Assembly: GCA_902768605.1 (NCBI GenBank)
Contig: CACXLY010000008.1
Coordinates: 13,577 to 58,549 of the forward strand
Direction: 5' to 3'
Length of the DNA: 44,973 nt
Source: an uncultured Bacteroidales bacterium
GTDB lineage: Bacteria; Bacteroidota; Bacteroidia; Bacteroidales; Bacteroidaceae
Shown one piece after another: positions 31,361 through 39,501 of this stretch (positions are counted from its first letter, which is position 1; each line of letters starts with the position of its first letter). The translations under genes and the position numbers were made by a program. The notes under the pieces were generated by a model. The model searched no databases. It was not told the DNA's origin and was given only the letters and a program-made list of their open reading frames with translations.

Positions 31361-33238
31361 TTACTGCTTGCGCACTACAGGACGTACGCTCAGGCCAAAG
31401 TAGCGATAATAGACAGAGAAGGTACTCCAGTCCAGATTTTCAGCACAAGTGAACATGATGGAACCGGTGACGTAACTGGAGTCGAGCGTACTCGTCCAAT
31501 AGTAGCCGTATTTACCAATGAAGCTTACTGCGTTCTGGCCGGCAAAGGGGAGGAATATGCTCATGTGGCTCGTCTTGCCCCTAATCTCCAGGCCCTTCAC
31601 GCCGTTCAGTTCCTTCGGGGATACGTTGGTGTATCTGCTGTCGAGCAGTTCTCGGAATTGTTCGTCGCTGGGCGTCTGCCAGCCGCTGCCCCAGTTGACA
31701 GTGGCGGCATCGTCTTCAGGCTGAAGCACGGTCAGGGTGTCCGTGTACCCGTTATAGCCATATTCGCTCTTCTGGCAATATTTCGTCATCGTTGTCCGTG
31801 TGCCGTTGCAATACTTGTATGTTGCCCAGCTATAGCTTTCCTTGGGCTCCGTCTCGCCCCAGGCGAAGTAGTCGCCATATACCTCGGGACTGTTTGCGCC
31901 GACATTGGCCGTAGCCCAAAGCGTACCGCTGGGCAGGCCGAGGTTGCTCCATCTGTAGCCATCGGTATAGCCAAAGTAATTCTGCACCGTCACCTGGCAC
32001 TCGGCATCCAGTCCGCTTTGGTCGTCCGGACGGCATTTGATGTAGCAGGTGCCGGGGGCAATGGCTGTGACGTTTCCGTTTTCGTCCACCGTGGCCACGC
32101 TATTGTCGGAGCTGAACCATATCAATGGGGGTATGGGGTCGTAGTACTTGAGGGTTGCCGTCAAGGTTCGCGTTTCATCCACCACCATATATATAGATGT
32201 ATAGTCCAGTTCAATCGATGGGTCGTGCGTTTCCACTGTCACCTGGCACTCGGCATAGACCCCACTGCCGTCCGTGGTGCGGCAAGTGATGGTGCAGGTG
32301 CCGTCGCTGATGCCCGTCACCCATCCGGTTGAGTTGACCGCAGCCACCGTCTCGTCGCTGCTCTCCCAGACAAGCCATTTGTTGTCGGTATTCTCGGGCA
32401 GCACGGTTGCCTTGAGCTGTATGGTAGCGGCATTAGCGACGCTGACTTGCGTCTGGTCCAATACGATTTCCTCGGCCTTGACGTGCGGCTTGCTGCGGAC
32501 AGGGCGCACGCTGCAGCCATGCTCGCGCGAGTTGCCGCTGAGGTAGTGGCTGATGGAATTGGGGTCGAAGCTGTAGCAGTCGCAGGAATAAGACAGGCTG
32601 AGCGACCTGGTCAGGTAGAACCCTTGGCCTTCGCCCTCGAGGGCCGTCCCTATGCGGTGGCCTGCGGCAGGCAGGAAAATGCTGTTTCCGTTGAACTTGC
32701 TCGTGATTTTCGCTCCCAGAAAGACTTGCTGGTCGTCATAGACATCTTCTATCGTCGTGTATTCGCGGTAAATCAGTTCGTCGAACTGCAGTAAGCTGGG
32801 CATTTCCCAGTCGTCGCCCCATGCTGCCCGGGCAGCGTCGTCCTCGGGCACAAGTTCTGTCAGGTAGTCCATGAAGCAGTTGGCACCGTATTCTTTTTGG
32901 ATGCAATACTTATTGATGGAGTTGTAGGAGCCATAGCAATGCTTGTAAGTCTGCCAACTGTAGTCGTCCTTCGTCTCCGTCTCGCCCCAGGCGAAGTAGT
33001 CGCCGTATTCCTCGGGCGAAAAGGCTCCGACGTTGAATGTTGCCCAAAGAGTGCCACTGGGCAGTCCGAGGTCAACCCACTCGTACTTAGCGTCAACGAA
33101 TTGTACGCTGTCCACCATACTGACGTCATAGGTGTCAGCCTTACCGTTTTGCCACACCCGCATAAATTGTGCCTGCGAGGTCTGCAAGCCTATCGCCATA
33201 AGCATGGCTGCAAGAAACATTTTCCTTTTCATAGTCAT
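31361..33238 (-). CDS. Exported protein with two FISUMP-like domains and two Ig-like (BIG2) domains
   Basis: 625 aa. A signal peptide (about 1-25, MFLAAMLMAIGLQTSQAQ) is followed by a first domain (about 50-250) with WVDLGLPSGTLWATFNVGA and YGDYFAWGETETK. Two Ig-like type 2 domains follow (about 253-335 and 340-420), each ending in CTITCR/CYIKCR and AECQVTV. A second copy of the first domain type (about 430-625) has SNLGLPSGTLWATANVGA and ends LSVRPVVRK. The repeat domain resembles the Fibrobacter succinogenes major paralogous (FISUMP) domain, common in Prevotella surface proteins of unknown role. It has its own promoter (33306-33299) and lies on the strand opposite to the polyene locus it splits, which suggests insertion. 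Confidence 0.82.
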   Translation of the reverse strand: MTMKRKMFLAAMLMAIGLQTSQAQFMRVWQNGKADTYDVSMVDSVQFVDAKYEWVDLGLPSGTLWATFNVGAFSPEEYGDYFAWGETETKDDYSWQTYKHCYGSYNSINKYCIQKEYGANCFMDYLTELVPEDDAARAAWGDDWEMPSLLQFDELIYREYTTIEDVYDDQQVFLGAKITSKFNGNSIFLPAAGHRIGTALEGEGQGFYLTRSLSLSYSCDCYSFDPNSISHYLSGNSREHGCSVRPVRSKPHVKAEEIVLDQTQVSVANAATIQLKATVLPENTDNKWLVWESSDETVAAVNSTGWVTGISDGTCTITCRTTDGSGVYAECQVTVETHDPSIELDYTSIYMVVDETRTLTATLKYYDPIPPLIWFSSDNSVATVDENGNVTAIAPGTCYIKCRPDDQSGLDAECQVTVQNYFGYTDGYRWSNLGLPSGTLWATANVGANSPEVYGDYFAWGETEPKESYSWATYKYCNGTRTTMTKYCQKSEYGYNGYTDTLTVLQPEDDAATVNWGSGWQTPSDEQFRELLDSRYTNVSPKELNGVKGLEIRGKTSHMSIFLPFAGQNAVSFIGKYGYYWTSTLDSSYVTGSIMFTCAENLDWSTFSVYYRYFGLSVRPVVRKQ

Positions 33239-33298
33239 TCGTTTTTTATTGAGTACTCTATTTCGTCTGAATTTTACATAAATTCATAGTTCTGCCTA

Positions 33299-33306
33299 CA
33301 AAGTTA
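33299..33306 (-). promoter_or_regulatory. Promoter box of the Ig-like surface-protein gene
   Basis: CAAAGTTA on the plus strand reads TAACTTTG on the minus strand, about 60 nt before the ATG. Confidence 0.6.
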
Positions 33307-33380
33307 TAAATATTTCACATACGCTGTGTAATATTTGCGACCTTTTTTTCCTTATTTCTTCCATTTTCATTTATTTATTG

Positions 33381-33388
33381 TATCTTTG
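33381..33388 (+). promoter_or_regulatory. Promoter box of the second polyene-type operon
   Basis: TATCTTTG, 19 nt before the SMR-like ATG at 33408. The following genes to 42934 are closely packed, so this box may drive all of them. Confidence 0.65.
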
Positions 33389-33407
33389 CATCATAATTTG
33401 AAACAAT

Positions 33408-33758
33408 ATGCAACTTTTGCCTTTGGCCATCATACAAAGTCTGCTGCTTGCAGGGGGACAAGTTTTCCTGAAGCTTGCTTTGGGACGCATGCAGCCATTC
33501 GGATGGAACTGGCAGTTCTGGGGCGACCTGCTCGTGAACTGGCAGTTTGCGCTTTGCGGGCTCTTCTATGCCGCAGGCACTGTGCTCTGGTTCTACATCA
33601 TCAAGCATTTCCCCTTCAGCATGGCGTATCCCATGGTGTCGCTCAGCTACGTGTTCGGCATGATAGCAGCCATGCTGGTCTTCCACGAAGAGGTGAGCGT
33701 GACGAGATGGCTGGGCGTGTTGCTCATCATGGCAGGGTGTTACTTTATAGCAAAATAA
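33408..33758 (+). CDS. SMR/EamA-like small four-helix membrane protein
   Basis: 116 aa with four hydrophobic helices; HFPFSMAYPMVSLSYVFGMIAA and LGVLLIMAGCYFIAK resemble the EmrE/ArnE-ArnF (drug/metabolite transporter) group. Such half-size subunits pair up and move lipophilic or lipid-linked molecules across the inner membrane. Its gene overlaps lolA by one base (TAATG), and all following genes belong to lipid assembly or export, so it may flip a lipid intermediate of the locus. A drug efflux role is the alternative. Confidence 0.8.
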   Translation: MQLLPLAIIQSLLLAGGQVFLKLALGRMQPFGWNWQFWGDLLVNWQFALCGLFYAAGTVLWFYIIKHFPFSMAYPMVSLSYVFGMIAAMLVFHEEVSVTRWLGVLLIMAGCYFIAK

Positions 33759-34345
33759 TGAAAATGAAGCGATTTATATTGTCTGTCGTCTATTGTCTGC
33801 TGCCTGTTGTCATGGCCGCTCAAGGTCTAAGCGAGCAGAAGATGATTGAGAAGATGGCAGCTGCGGCTGAGAAGATAAAGACCGTCGAGTGCAGCTTCAC
33901 CCAGACAAAGCAGTCGAAGATGCTGAGGGGAGCGCAGGTGTCGGAAGGCAAGATGTTCTGTCAGCAGCCCGACAAGCTGCGATGGGAATACACTTCGCCG
34001 CGGGCAAGCACCCTTGTCCTTGACGGCGCAGAAGCCCGTCTGCTCAAAGGAAACGAGCAAGAAGCGAGGAACAAGTTCATTGGTGAAATGGCGCGAATGA
34101 TAATGAACTGCGTCGCAGGCAAGAACCTGACTGACAACAAGACATTCCAAGTCTCGGCAAAGGAAATGCCGACCGAGTATATGGCAACCCTTGTCCCACA
34201 ACGAAAAGACATGAAGCGCCTTTACACGAAGCTCGTCCTGCACTATGACCTCAAGCAAGAGACCGTGACCGAGATAGAACTATACGAGAAGAACGGCGAC
34301 CGAACCCTCATAGAACTGCACGACATACAGATAAACAAGAGGTGA
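33758..34345 (+). CDS. LolA-like outer-membrane lipoprotein carrier
   Basis: 195 aa. A signal peptide covers residues 1-22 (RFILSVVYCLLPVVMAAQ). The mature part has the LolA-type half-barrel pattern: IKTVECSFTQTKQSKML, SEGKMFCQQPDKLRWEY and STLVLDGAEARLL. Locus-bound LolA homologues occur in aryl polyene clusters, where they are thought to carry the lipid product through the periplasm. The start overlaps the SMR stop (TAATG). The signal peptide DNA (about 33777-33810) is rich in tgtctgt/ttgtctgctg words like the element at 37930. Confidence 0.85.
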   Translation: MKMKRFILSVVYCLLPVVMAAQGLSEQKMIEKMAAAAEKIKTVECSFTQTKQSKMLRGAQVSEGKMFCQQPDKLRWEYTSPRASTLVLDGAEARLLKGNEQEARNKFIGEMARMIMNCVAGKNLTDNKTFQVSAKEMPTEYMATLVPQRKDMKRLYTKLVLHYDLKQETVTEIELYEKNGDRTLIELHDIQINKR

Positions 34346-34420
34346 GAAGGACGAAGGACGAAGGACGAAGTATGAAGTATGAAGTATGAAGTAAGAAGGA
34401 AGAGGTGAGAAGGAAGAGGT
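34346..34420 (+). repeat. gaaggac / gaagtat word repeats
   Basis: Three gaaggac units are followed by four gaagtat-type units and a gaaggaagaggt that also acts as the ribosome-binding region of the next gene. Confidence 0.6.
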
Positions 34421-35917
34421 ATGATGGACGTTAAGAAGACACTTCGCGAGAGAGGCATCTGCGTGGTGATTCCCACTTACAACAATGCGGGAACCATCGC
34501 CGATGTGGTGCGTCGTGTCCTGACGCATTGCCTCGACGTGATTGTTGTCTGTGATGGCTCGACCGACGAAACATTCAGTATCCTGCAGGGCATCGAGGGC
34601 ATCACCGTCGTCAGCTATGACAGGAATGCCGGCAAAGGCACCGCCCTGAAGCGAGGCTTCAAGAAGGCTCTGGAGATGGGCTTTGCCTACGCCATCACCC
34701 TCGATGCCGACGGCCAGCACTTCCCCGAGGACATCCCTACGATGCTCCATGCCAACCAAAAGCATCCGGGCGCCCTCATCGTAGGTCGGCGCAAGGGGCT
34801 CGAGAAGGCTGAGCGAAGCAAGGGAAGCAAGTTCGCCAATGCCTTCGCCAACTTCTGGTTTGCCATTCAGACAGGCCATCGCCTCAAGGACACGCAGACG
34901 GGCTTCCGCCTTTATCCGCTGAAGAAACTGCGTGGGCTCTCGCTGCTCACTTCTCGCTACGAGGCAGAACTCGAACTGCTCGTCTTCGCCTCATGGCACG
35001 GCGTCGAAATAGTATCTGTGCCGGTCAACGTCTTTTACCCAAAGCCCGAGGAACGCGTGTCGCACTTCCGCCCCATCCCCGACTTCTCGCGCATCTTCAT
35101 ACTCAACACCGTGCTCTGCGTGCTTGCCGTCGTCTATGGCCTCCCGCTTGCCATCTGGCGAAACACGATGACATTCCTGCGGACGGCATACGCCCTGCTG
35201 TTCTTCATCGTGTCCACCGTTTTCGTCGTCAAGCCGCTCTCGCTGCTTTACACGTTGGCAGAGCGGGACCAGGAGAAGAGACGTCGGTGGATGCATCGCC
35301 TGCTGTGGAACTACGCTCGCCTCGTCACCCTGTGGCACGGCATTCCGGGCGTCAAGTTCTCTGTCGGCAATCCGCACGGCGAAGACTTCGCGAAGCCAGC
35401 CGTCATCATCTGCAACCACCAATCGCTACTCGACCTGATGACCATGCTGATGCTCACACCCAAGCTGGTCTGCCTGACGAAAGATTGGGTTTGGAACAAC
35501 CCTCTCTATGGCAACATCATCCGAGGCGCCGAGTTCTACCCCGTGTCAGAAGGAATGACGACTCTGCTGCCGAAGTTGCAGTCGCTCACCGACAGGGGTT
35601 ACAGCATCGTGATTTATCCGGAGGGGACGCGTTCGCCGGACTGCTCCATCTCGCGTTTCCGCCAGGGAGCATTCCTTTTGGCAGAGCAACTGAAGGCAGA
35701 CATTCTGCCCATCGTCTCGTATGGCGCGGGGAAAGCACTCCCGAAGAAAGGGAAGTTCCTGCGCAAGTGGCCCATTAGGATTGAGATAGACGCCAGGCTC
35801 AGCCCCGAGAAGATGCTCGCGCTTGGAGAAACGCCCAAGGAGCAAGCCTCGAACATGAGACAGTATTATAGGCAACGATATGCCGAAATGGCTAACCGAA
35901 TAGAGCAAGATGTCTAA
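34421..35917 (+). CDS. Fused family-2 glycosyltransferase and PlsC-like acyltransferase
   Basis: 498 aa in two parts. Residues about 13-215 are a GT2 domain with PTYNNAGTI, CDGSTDE (44-50) and DADGQH (95-100). Two membrane segments follow (about 228-285). Residues about 325-490 are a PlsC/1-acylglycerol-3-phosphate acyltransferase-like domain with NHQSLLD (332-338, the H-x4-D site) and YPEGTRS (near 399-405). A GT2-PlsC fusion of this kind is a marker of aryl polyene and flexirubin loci and probably builds the lipid anchor. The end overlaps the next gene by 8 nt. Confidence 0.88.
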   Translation: MMDVKKTLRERGICVVIPTYNNAGTIADVVRRVLTHCLDVIVVCDGSTDETFSILQGIEGITVVSYDRNAGKGTALKRGFKKALEMGFAYAITLDADGQHFPEDIPTMLHANQKHPGALIVGRRKGLEKAERSKGSKFANAFANFWFAIQTGHRLKDTQTGFRLYPLKKLRGLSLLTSRYEAELELLVFASWHGVEIVSVPVNVFYPKPEERVSHFRPIPDFSRIFILNTVLCVLAVVYGLPLAIWRNTMTFLRTAYALLFFIVSTVFVVKPLSLLYTLAERDQEKRRRWMHRLLWNYARLVTLWHGIPGVKFSVGNPHGEDFAKPAVIICNHQSLLDLMTMLMLTPKLVCLTKDWVWNNPLYGNIIRGAEFYPVSEGMTTLLPKLQSLTDRGYSIVIYPEGTRSPDCSISRFRQGAFLLAEQLKADILPIVSYGAGKALPKKGKFLRKWPIRIEIDARLSPEKMLALGETPKEQASNMRQYYRQRYAEMANRIEQDV

Positions 35918-36713
35918 GCAACTCCTTTTTCTCGTGGCATTCCTGCTCTGCATGCAGTCCATGGCAATCGACAGGCTTAGGCCTTTCCTTGCAGAAAGCG
36001 CGACGCCCGCCACAGCCGTCATCGTCTGCCCGGGCGGCTCGTATTGCTGGCACGACATGAAGACGGAGGGGACAGAAGTGGCACGATGGCTGCAGGCAAA
36101 CGGCATCTCCGCCTTTGTGCTGAAGTACCGCGTGCAGGGCGTCATGCCATACATCCTGCATTCACGTCTCCTCTTTCGAGGGCATCAATATCCCGACGCA
36201 TTGGAAGACTTGCAACAAGCCATCAGCTTCGTTCGCGAGCACGCCGAGGAGTATCATATCAATCCCAGTCAGATAGGCGTGATGGGCTTTTCGGCAGGTG
36301 GACATTTGGCAATGCTTTCTGCTGAGCAATCTCATCCGCAGCCGGACTTCGTTGCGGCTGTTTATCCTGTGGTCAGCATGTCGCACCCTTGCACTCACAA
36401 GCGTTCGAGGCGTGCCTTGCTGGGCGAGTACAGGAAACACAACAAGACGATGTGCGACTCGCTATCCGTCGAGAAGCATATCCCGAAAGATTGTCCGCCT
36501 GTCTTTCTCGTCAATTGTAAGGACGACCCCGTCGTCAAGCCTCGCAATGCAGAGCTACTTGATTCTGCCCTGACCGCCCAAGGTATCGAGCATCGTTACA
36601 TCCAGTACCAGACAGGAGGGCACGGCTTCGGTGCTTCTGACACGAAAGGCACCGCAGAATGTCGCGCATGGAAGGATGAGTTCCTCAAATGGTTAAACAG
36701 TCTTGAGCTATGA
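35910..36713 (+). CDS. Exported alpha/beta hydrolase (esterase-like)
   Basis: 267 aa with an N-terminal signal peptide (about 1-19). The catalytic triad is visible as Ser128 in GVMGFSAGGHLA, Asp205 or Asp206 in NCKDDPVV, and His238 in GGHGFG. PGGSYCWH near residue 45 forms the oxyanion-hole HGGG-like loop, here PGGS. It belongs to the BD-FAE/esterase type of hydrolases. Its place between the GT2-PlsC fusion and the exporter suggests periplasmic trimming or transfer of an acyl group of the product; that is inference. It overlaps both neighbours (8 and 4 nt). Confidence 0.83.
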   Translation: MSKQLLFLVAFLLCMQSMAIDRLRPFLAESATPATAVIVCPGGSYCWHDMKTEGTEVARWLQANGISAFVLKYRVQGVMPYILHSRLLFRGHQYPDALEDLQQAISFVREHAEEYHINPSQIGVMGFSAGGHLAMLSAEQSHPQPDFVAAVYPVVSMSHPCTHKRSRRALLGEYRKHNKTMCDSLSVEKHIPKDCPPVFLVNCKDDPVVKPRNAELLDSALTAQGIEHRYIQYQTGGHGFGASDTKGTAECRAWKDEFLKWLNSLEL

Positions 36714-39148
36714 TAATACTAAAGATATTTGACTATCTTCGCCGACACGCCTTTGCCCGTTGGGCATCGCTTCTCGCCATAACGCTGATCTTGCTGGCGT
36801 CCGTTCTGCGATTGTCTTATAAAGAAGACATTCAGGACTTCCTTCCTCTCAGCGAGGCAGACAGAGCGCGGATGGCTGTCTATCAGGACATCTCGGGCAT
36901 GAACCGACTCTTTGTTGTCTTCGAGAGCTCAGGGGATGCGGAGAAGACGACTGAGGCGATAGATTGCTTCGCGAGTGCCGTCGAGGAGAGCGACACGGCG
37001 GGCTGGTGCAGCGACCTGCAGGCAACCTTCGACCTCGAGAGCCTCTCCGAGACCTTGGACTTTGTCTATCAGAACGCGCCGCTCTTCCTCACAGAACAGG
37101 ACTACAGACGGATGGACAGCCTTCTCGCTTCGCCCGACTTCCTGGACAGGAAGCTCGAGGACGACTTGAACGCCCTGATGCTCCCGACAGGCAGCATCCT
37201 AAGCGAGAACATCAGTCGCGACCCGCTTGGGCTCTTTGTGCCTCTGATGGAAGAACTGCAGCAATCTCAGCATCAGATGCGCTTCGAGATGTACGACGGC
37301 TACATCTTCACGCCCGACATGTCCAGGGCCATCGTGATGCTTTCCTCGCCTTTCGGTAGCAGCGAGACGAAGAAGAACGCCCAGCTCATCGCTTTGCTCG
37401 ACGATGCCATCAACACGATGCGTGCTGACTTCCCCGAGATAAAGGCGCACGTCATCGGCGGACCGCAGGTGGCTGTGGGCAATGCAAAGCAAATCATGCA
37501 CGACAGCATCTTGGCCGTTTCGCTGGCTGCCATCCTTATCTTGGCCTTGCTGCTTTATGCCTTCCGCAGGTTCAGGGACATCGTGCTCATCGCCCTTTCA
37601 GTCCTTTGGGGCTGGCTCTTCGCCCTTGACGGCATGGCTCTTGTGCACGACAGCGTCTCGATGATTGTCATCGGCATATCGAGCATCATCATCGGCATTG
37701 CGGTCAACTACCCGCTCCACCTCATCAATCACGTCCAGCATCAAGCCGACATCCGTCAGGCACTTCGTGAAATAACGACGCCGCTCCTTGTGGGCAACAT
37801 CACAACGGTAGGTGCTTTCCTTGCCCTCGTGCCGCTGAAGTCCATCGCCCTGCGCGACCTCGGACTCTTCGCCTCCTTACTTCTCGTCGGCACTATACTC
37901 TTCGTGCTTATCTTTTTGCCACACTTTTTGAGGACAACAGACAACGGACAACAGACAACGGACAATGCCGACCTCCTTACTCACCTCGCTTCCGTACAGG
38001 TTGAGAGAAAGCGATGGCTGGTCGTCCTGGTGGCTGTGCTGACGCTTGTCTTTGGCTACTTCAGTCTCTCCACTGAATTCGATTCCGACGTGTCGCACAT
38101 CAACTATATGACCGAAGAGCAGAAAGCGGACATGAACAGCCCCCTTCTATCCTCCTCCGAGGGTGGAGAGAAAGACAACATGTCTCTTTATCTCCTCTCC
38201 TCTGCAAAGGATTTCGACGAAGCCCTAGCTTGCTCGGAGTCAAGGCAGGCGGTCATCGACTCGCTGACTGAAGCAGGTCTCGTCGTGAGCCACCAAGGCG
38301 TACGTCGTTTCCTGCCTTCGCAAGCAGAGCAGGCAAGGCGTCTTAGTCTTTGGAACAAGTGGCTTGAAGGACACTCTCTGCTGCTCAATGATTTGACTGA
38401 GAAAGCAGTAGAGCACGGCTTCTCGGAGGATGCTTTTGCCGACTTCGCCGACATCATCCAGTCAGAGCAGACTCCAAAGTCCTTCGAGTATTTCCTTCCC
38501 CTGACCTCCAAGGCTCTTGCAGGAAACGTCTCGCAAGCGGCGAAGGGGCGCTCCACGATTGCCGAGGTGCTTACTGTCAAACAGGCAGATGCCGGACGCG
38601 TCAAGGAGGCGTTGCCCGAAGCATTCGACATCGGCTCGCTCCATTCGTCTGTAGCCGACGCACTCTCCAGCGACTTCAACTACATCGGCTGGGCTTGCTC
38701 TTCTGTTGTCTTCCTCTTCCTTTGGCTCTCCTTCCGTCGCATCGAGCTGGCCATCATCTCGTTCATCCCGATGGCAGTCAGCTGGATATGGATTCTGGGC
38801 ATTATGTCCCTGTTGGGCATCAAGTTCAACATTGTCAACATCATCCTCGCCACCTTCATCTTCGGACAGGGCGACGACTACACCATCTTCATGACCGAGG
38901 GTTGCATATCTGAGTACGAACATGGGAAGCCCATTCTTGCCGCCTACAAACGCAGCATCATCCTGTCCGCGCTCATCATGTTCATCGGCATCGGCACACT
39001 CATCTTCGCGCGGCATCCCGCCCTGCATTCGCTGGCAGAGGTCATCATCATCGGCATGTTCTCCGTCGTGCTGATGGCTTACCTCATACCGCCGCTGCTC
39101 TTCAAATGGATGATGAAGTGGTTTCCAAAACGATCTGAAACACTATAG
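36710..39148 (+). CDS. MMPL/RND-family lipid exporter
   Basis: 812 aa. It has two halves, each with a first membrane helix, a large periplasmic loop and a bundle of five helices. ISSIIIGIAVNYPLHLINHVQH in the first half and ILATFIFGQGDDYTIFMTEG in the second correspond to helix 4, carrying the proton-relay residues (NYPLHL, GDDYT). This is the exporter type of aryl polyene loci. Two repeat elements lie in frame in the linker between the halves: RTTDNGQQTTDNA (residues about 407-419, DNA 37930-37968) and NSPLLSSSEGGEK (about 477-489, DNA 38138-38175). It overlaps the esterase gene by 4 nt and is followed 3 nt later by ACP3. Confidence 0.9.
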   Translation: MIILKIFDYLRRHAFARWASLLAITLILLASVLRLSYKEDIQDFLPLSEADRARMAVYQDISGMNRLFVVFESSGDAEKTTEAIDCFASAVEESDTAGWCSDLQATFDLESLSETLDFVYQNAPLFLTEQDYRRMDSLLASPDFLDRKLEDDLNALMLPTGSILSENISRDPLGLFVPLMEELQQSQHQMRFEMYDGYIFTPDMSRAIVMLSSPFGSSETKKNAQLIALLDDAINTMRADFPEIKAHVIGGPQVAVGNAKQIMHDSILAVSLAAILILALLLYAFRRFRDIVLIALSVLWGWLFALDGMALVHDSVSMIVIGISSIIIGIAVNYPLHLINHVQHQADIRQALREITTPLLVGNITTVGAFLALVPLKSIALRDLGLFASLLLVGTILFVLIFLPHFLRTTDNGQQTTDNADLLTHLASVQVERKRWLVVLVAVLTLVFGYFSLSTEFDSDVSHINYMTEEQKADMNSPLLSSSEGGEKDNMSLYLLSSAKDFDEALACSESRQAVIDSLTEAGLVVSHQGVRRFLPSQAEQARRLSLWNKWLEGHSLLLNDLTEKAVEHGFSEDAFADFADIIQSEQTPKSFEYFLPLTSKALAGNVSQAAKGRSTIAEVLTVKQADAGRVKEALPEAFDIGSLHSSVADALSSDFNYIGWACSSVVFLFLWLSFRRIELAIISFIPMAVSWIWILGIMSLLGIKFNIVNIILATFIFGQGDDYTIFMTEGCISEYEHGKPILAAYKRSIILSALIMFIGIGTLIFARHPALHSLAEVIIIGMFSVVLMAYLIPPLLFKWMMKWFPKRSETL
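37930..37970 (+). repeat. gacaacggacaacagacaac element in frame in the exporter
   Basis: Alternating acagacaac and ggacaac words. The reverse-complement word (ttgtctgttgtc) is echoed in the lolA signal-peptide region. Confidence 0.7.
38138..38175 (+). repeat. cccccttctatcctcctccgag element in frame in the exporter
   Basis: A divergent copy of the C/G-rich element giving NSPLLSSSEGGEK. Confidence 0.5.
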
Positions 39149-39151
39149 AAT

Positions 39152-39379
39152 ATGAAAGAACACATTATTGAACTGCTGAGCAAAGCGCTCCCGATGGTCA
39201 ATCTCGACTCGGACTTCCTGTTCAGCGAACTCGACTCGCTGGGCGTGACCACCATTCTGATGCTCCTCTCCGAAGAGTACAGCATCGAACTGGAGGCAAA
39301 GGACGCAACGCCGAAGAACCTCAAGAGCATCGACGCCATCGTCAAGATGGTGGAAGAGAAACTGGGAAGAAATGCTTAG
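39152..39379 (+). CDS. Acyl carrier protein (ACP3)
   Basis: 75 aa. Ser29 in SELDSLGVTTILMLL is the phosphopantetheine site. The body is LSEEYSIELEAKDATPKNLKSIDAIVKMV. It lies directly before the AMP-binding ligase, so it is the best candidate for the carrier that receives the starter unit. Confidence 0.88.
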   Translation: MKEHIIELLSKALPMVNLDSDFLFSELDSLGVTTILMLLSEEYSIELEAKDATPKNLKSIDAIVKMVEEKLGRNA

Positions 39380-39455
39380 AGGAAAAACATGGCGTGCCAC
39401 GATTGCAAACTAGACACTAGTAAATTGCAAACATGGCGTGCCACGTTTTCGAACG
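39380..39455 (+). repeat. catggcgtgccacg direct repeat
   Basis: catggcgtgccacg at about 39389 and 39433 flanks aaattgcaaac/actagacactag words. The second copy gives an in-frame ATG (39433) that is unlikely to be the real ligase start. Confidence 0.55.
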
Positions 39456-39501
39456 TAGGCAAGAGCATGAAACAGAAGGACATTATCAGGTAGAAAATGA
39501 A

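Noticed and set aside
31565..32332. 255-aa plus-strand frame opposite the Ig-like surface protein
   Set aside because: The minus-strand gene has a signal peptide, repeated domains and a promoter; the plus frame has none.
33408..33758. Assignment as a proven multidrug efflux pump
   Set aside because: The short four-helix protein fits the SMR/ArnE-F fold in general, but the context favours a lipid-related role and no drug-specific residue can be judged.
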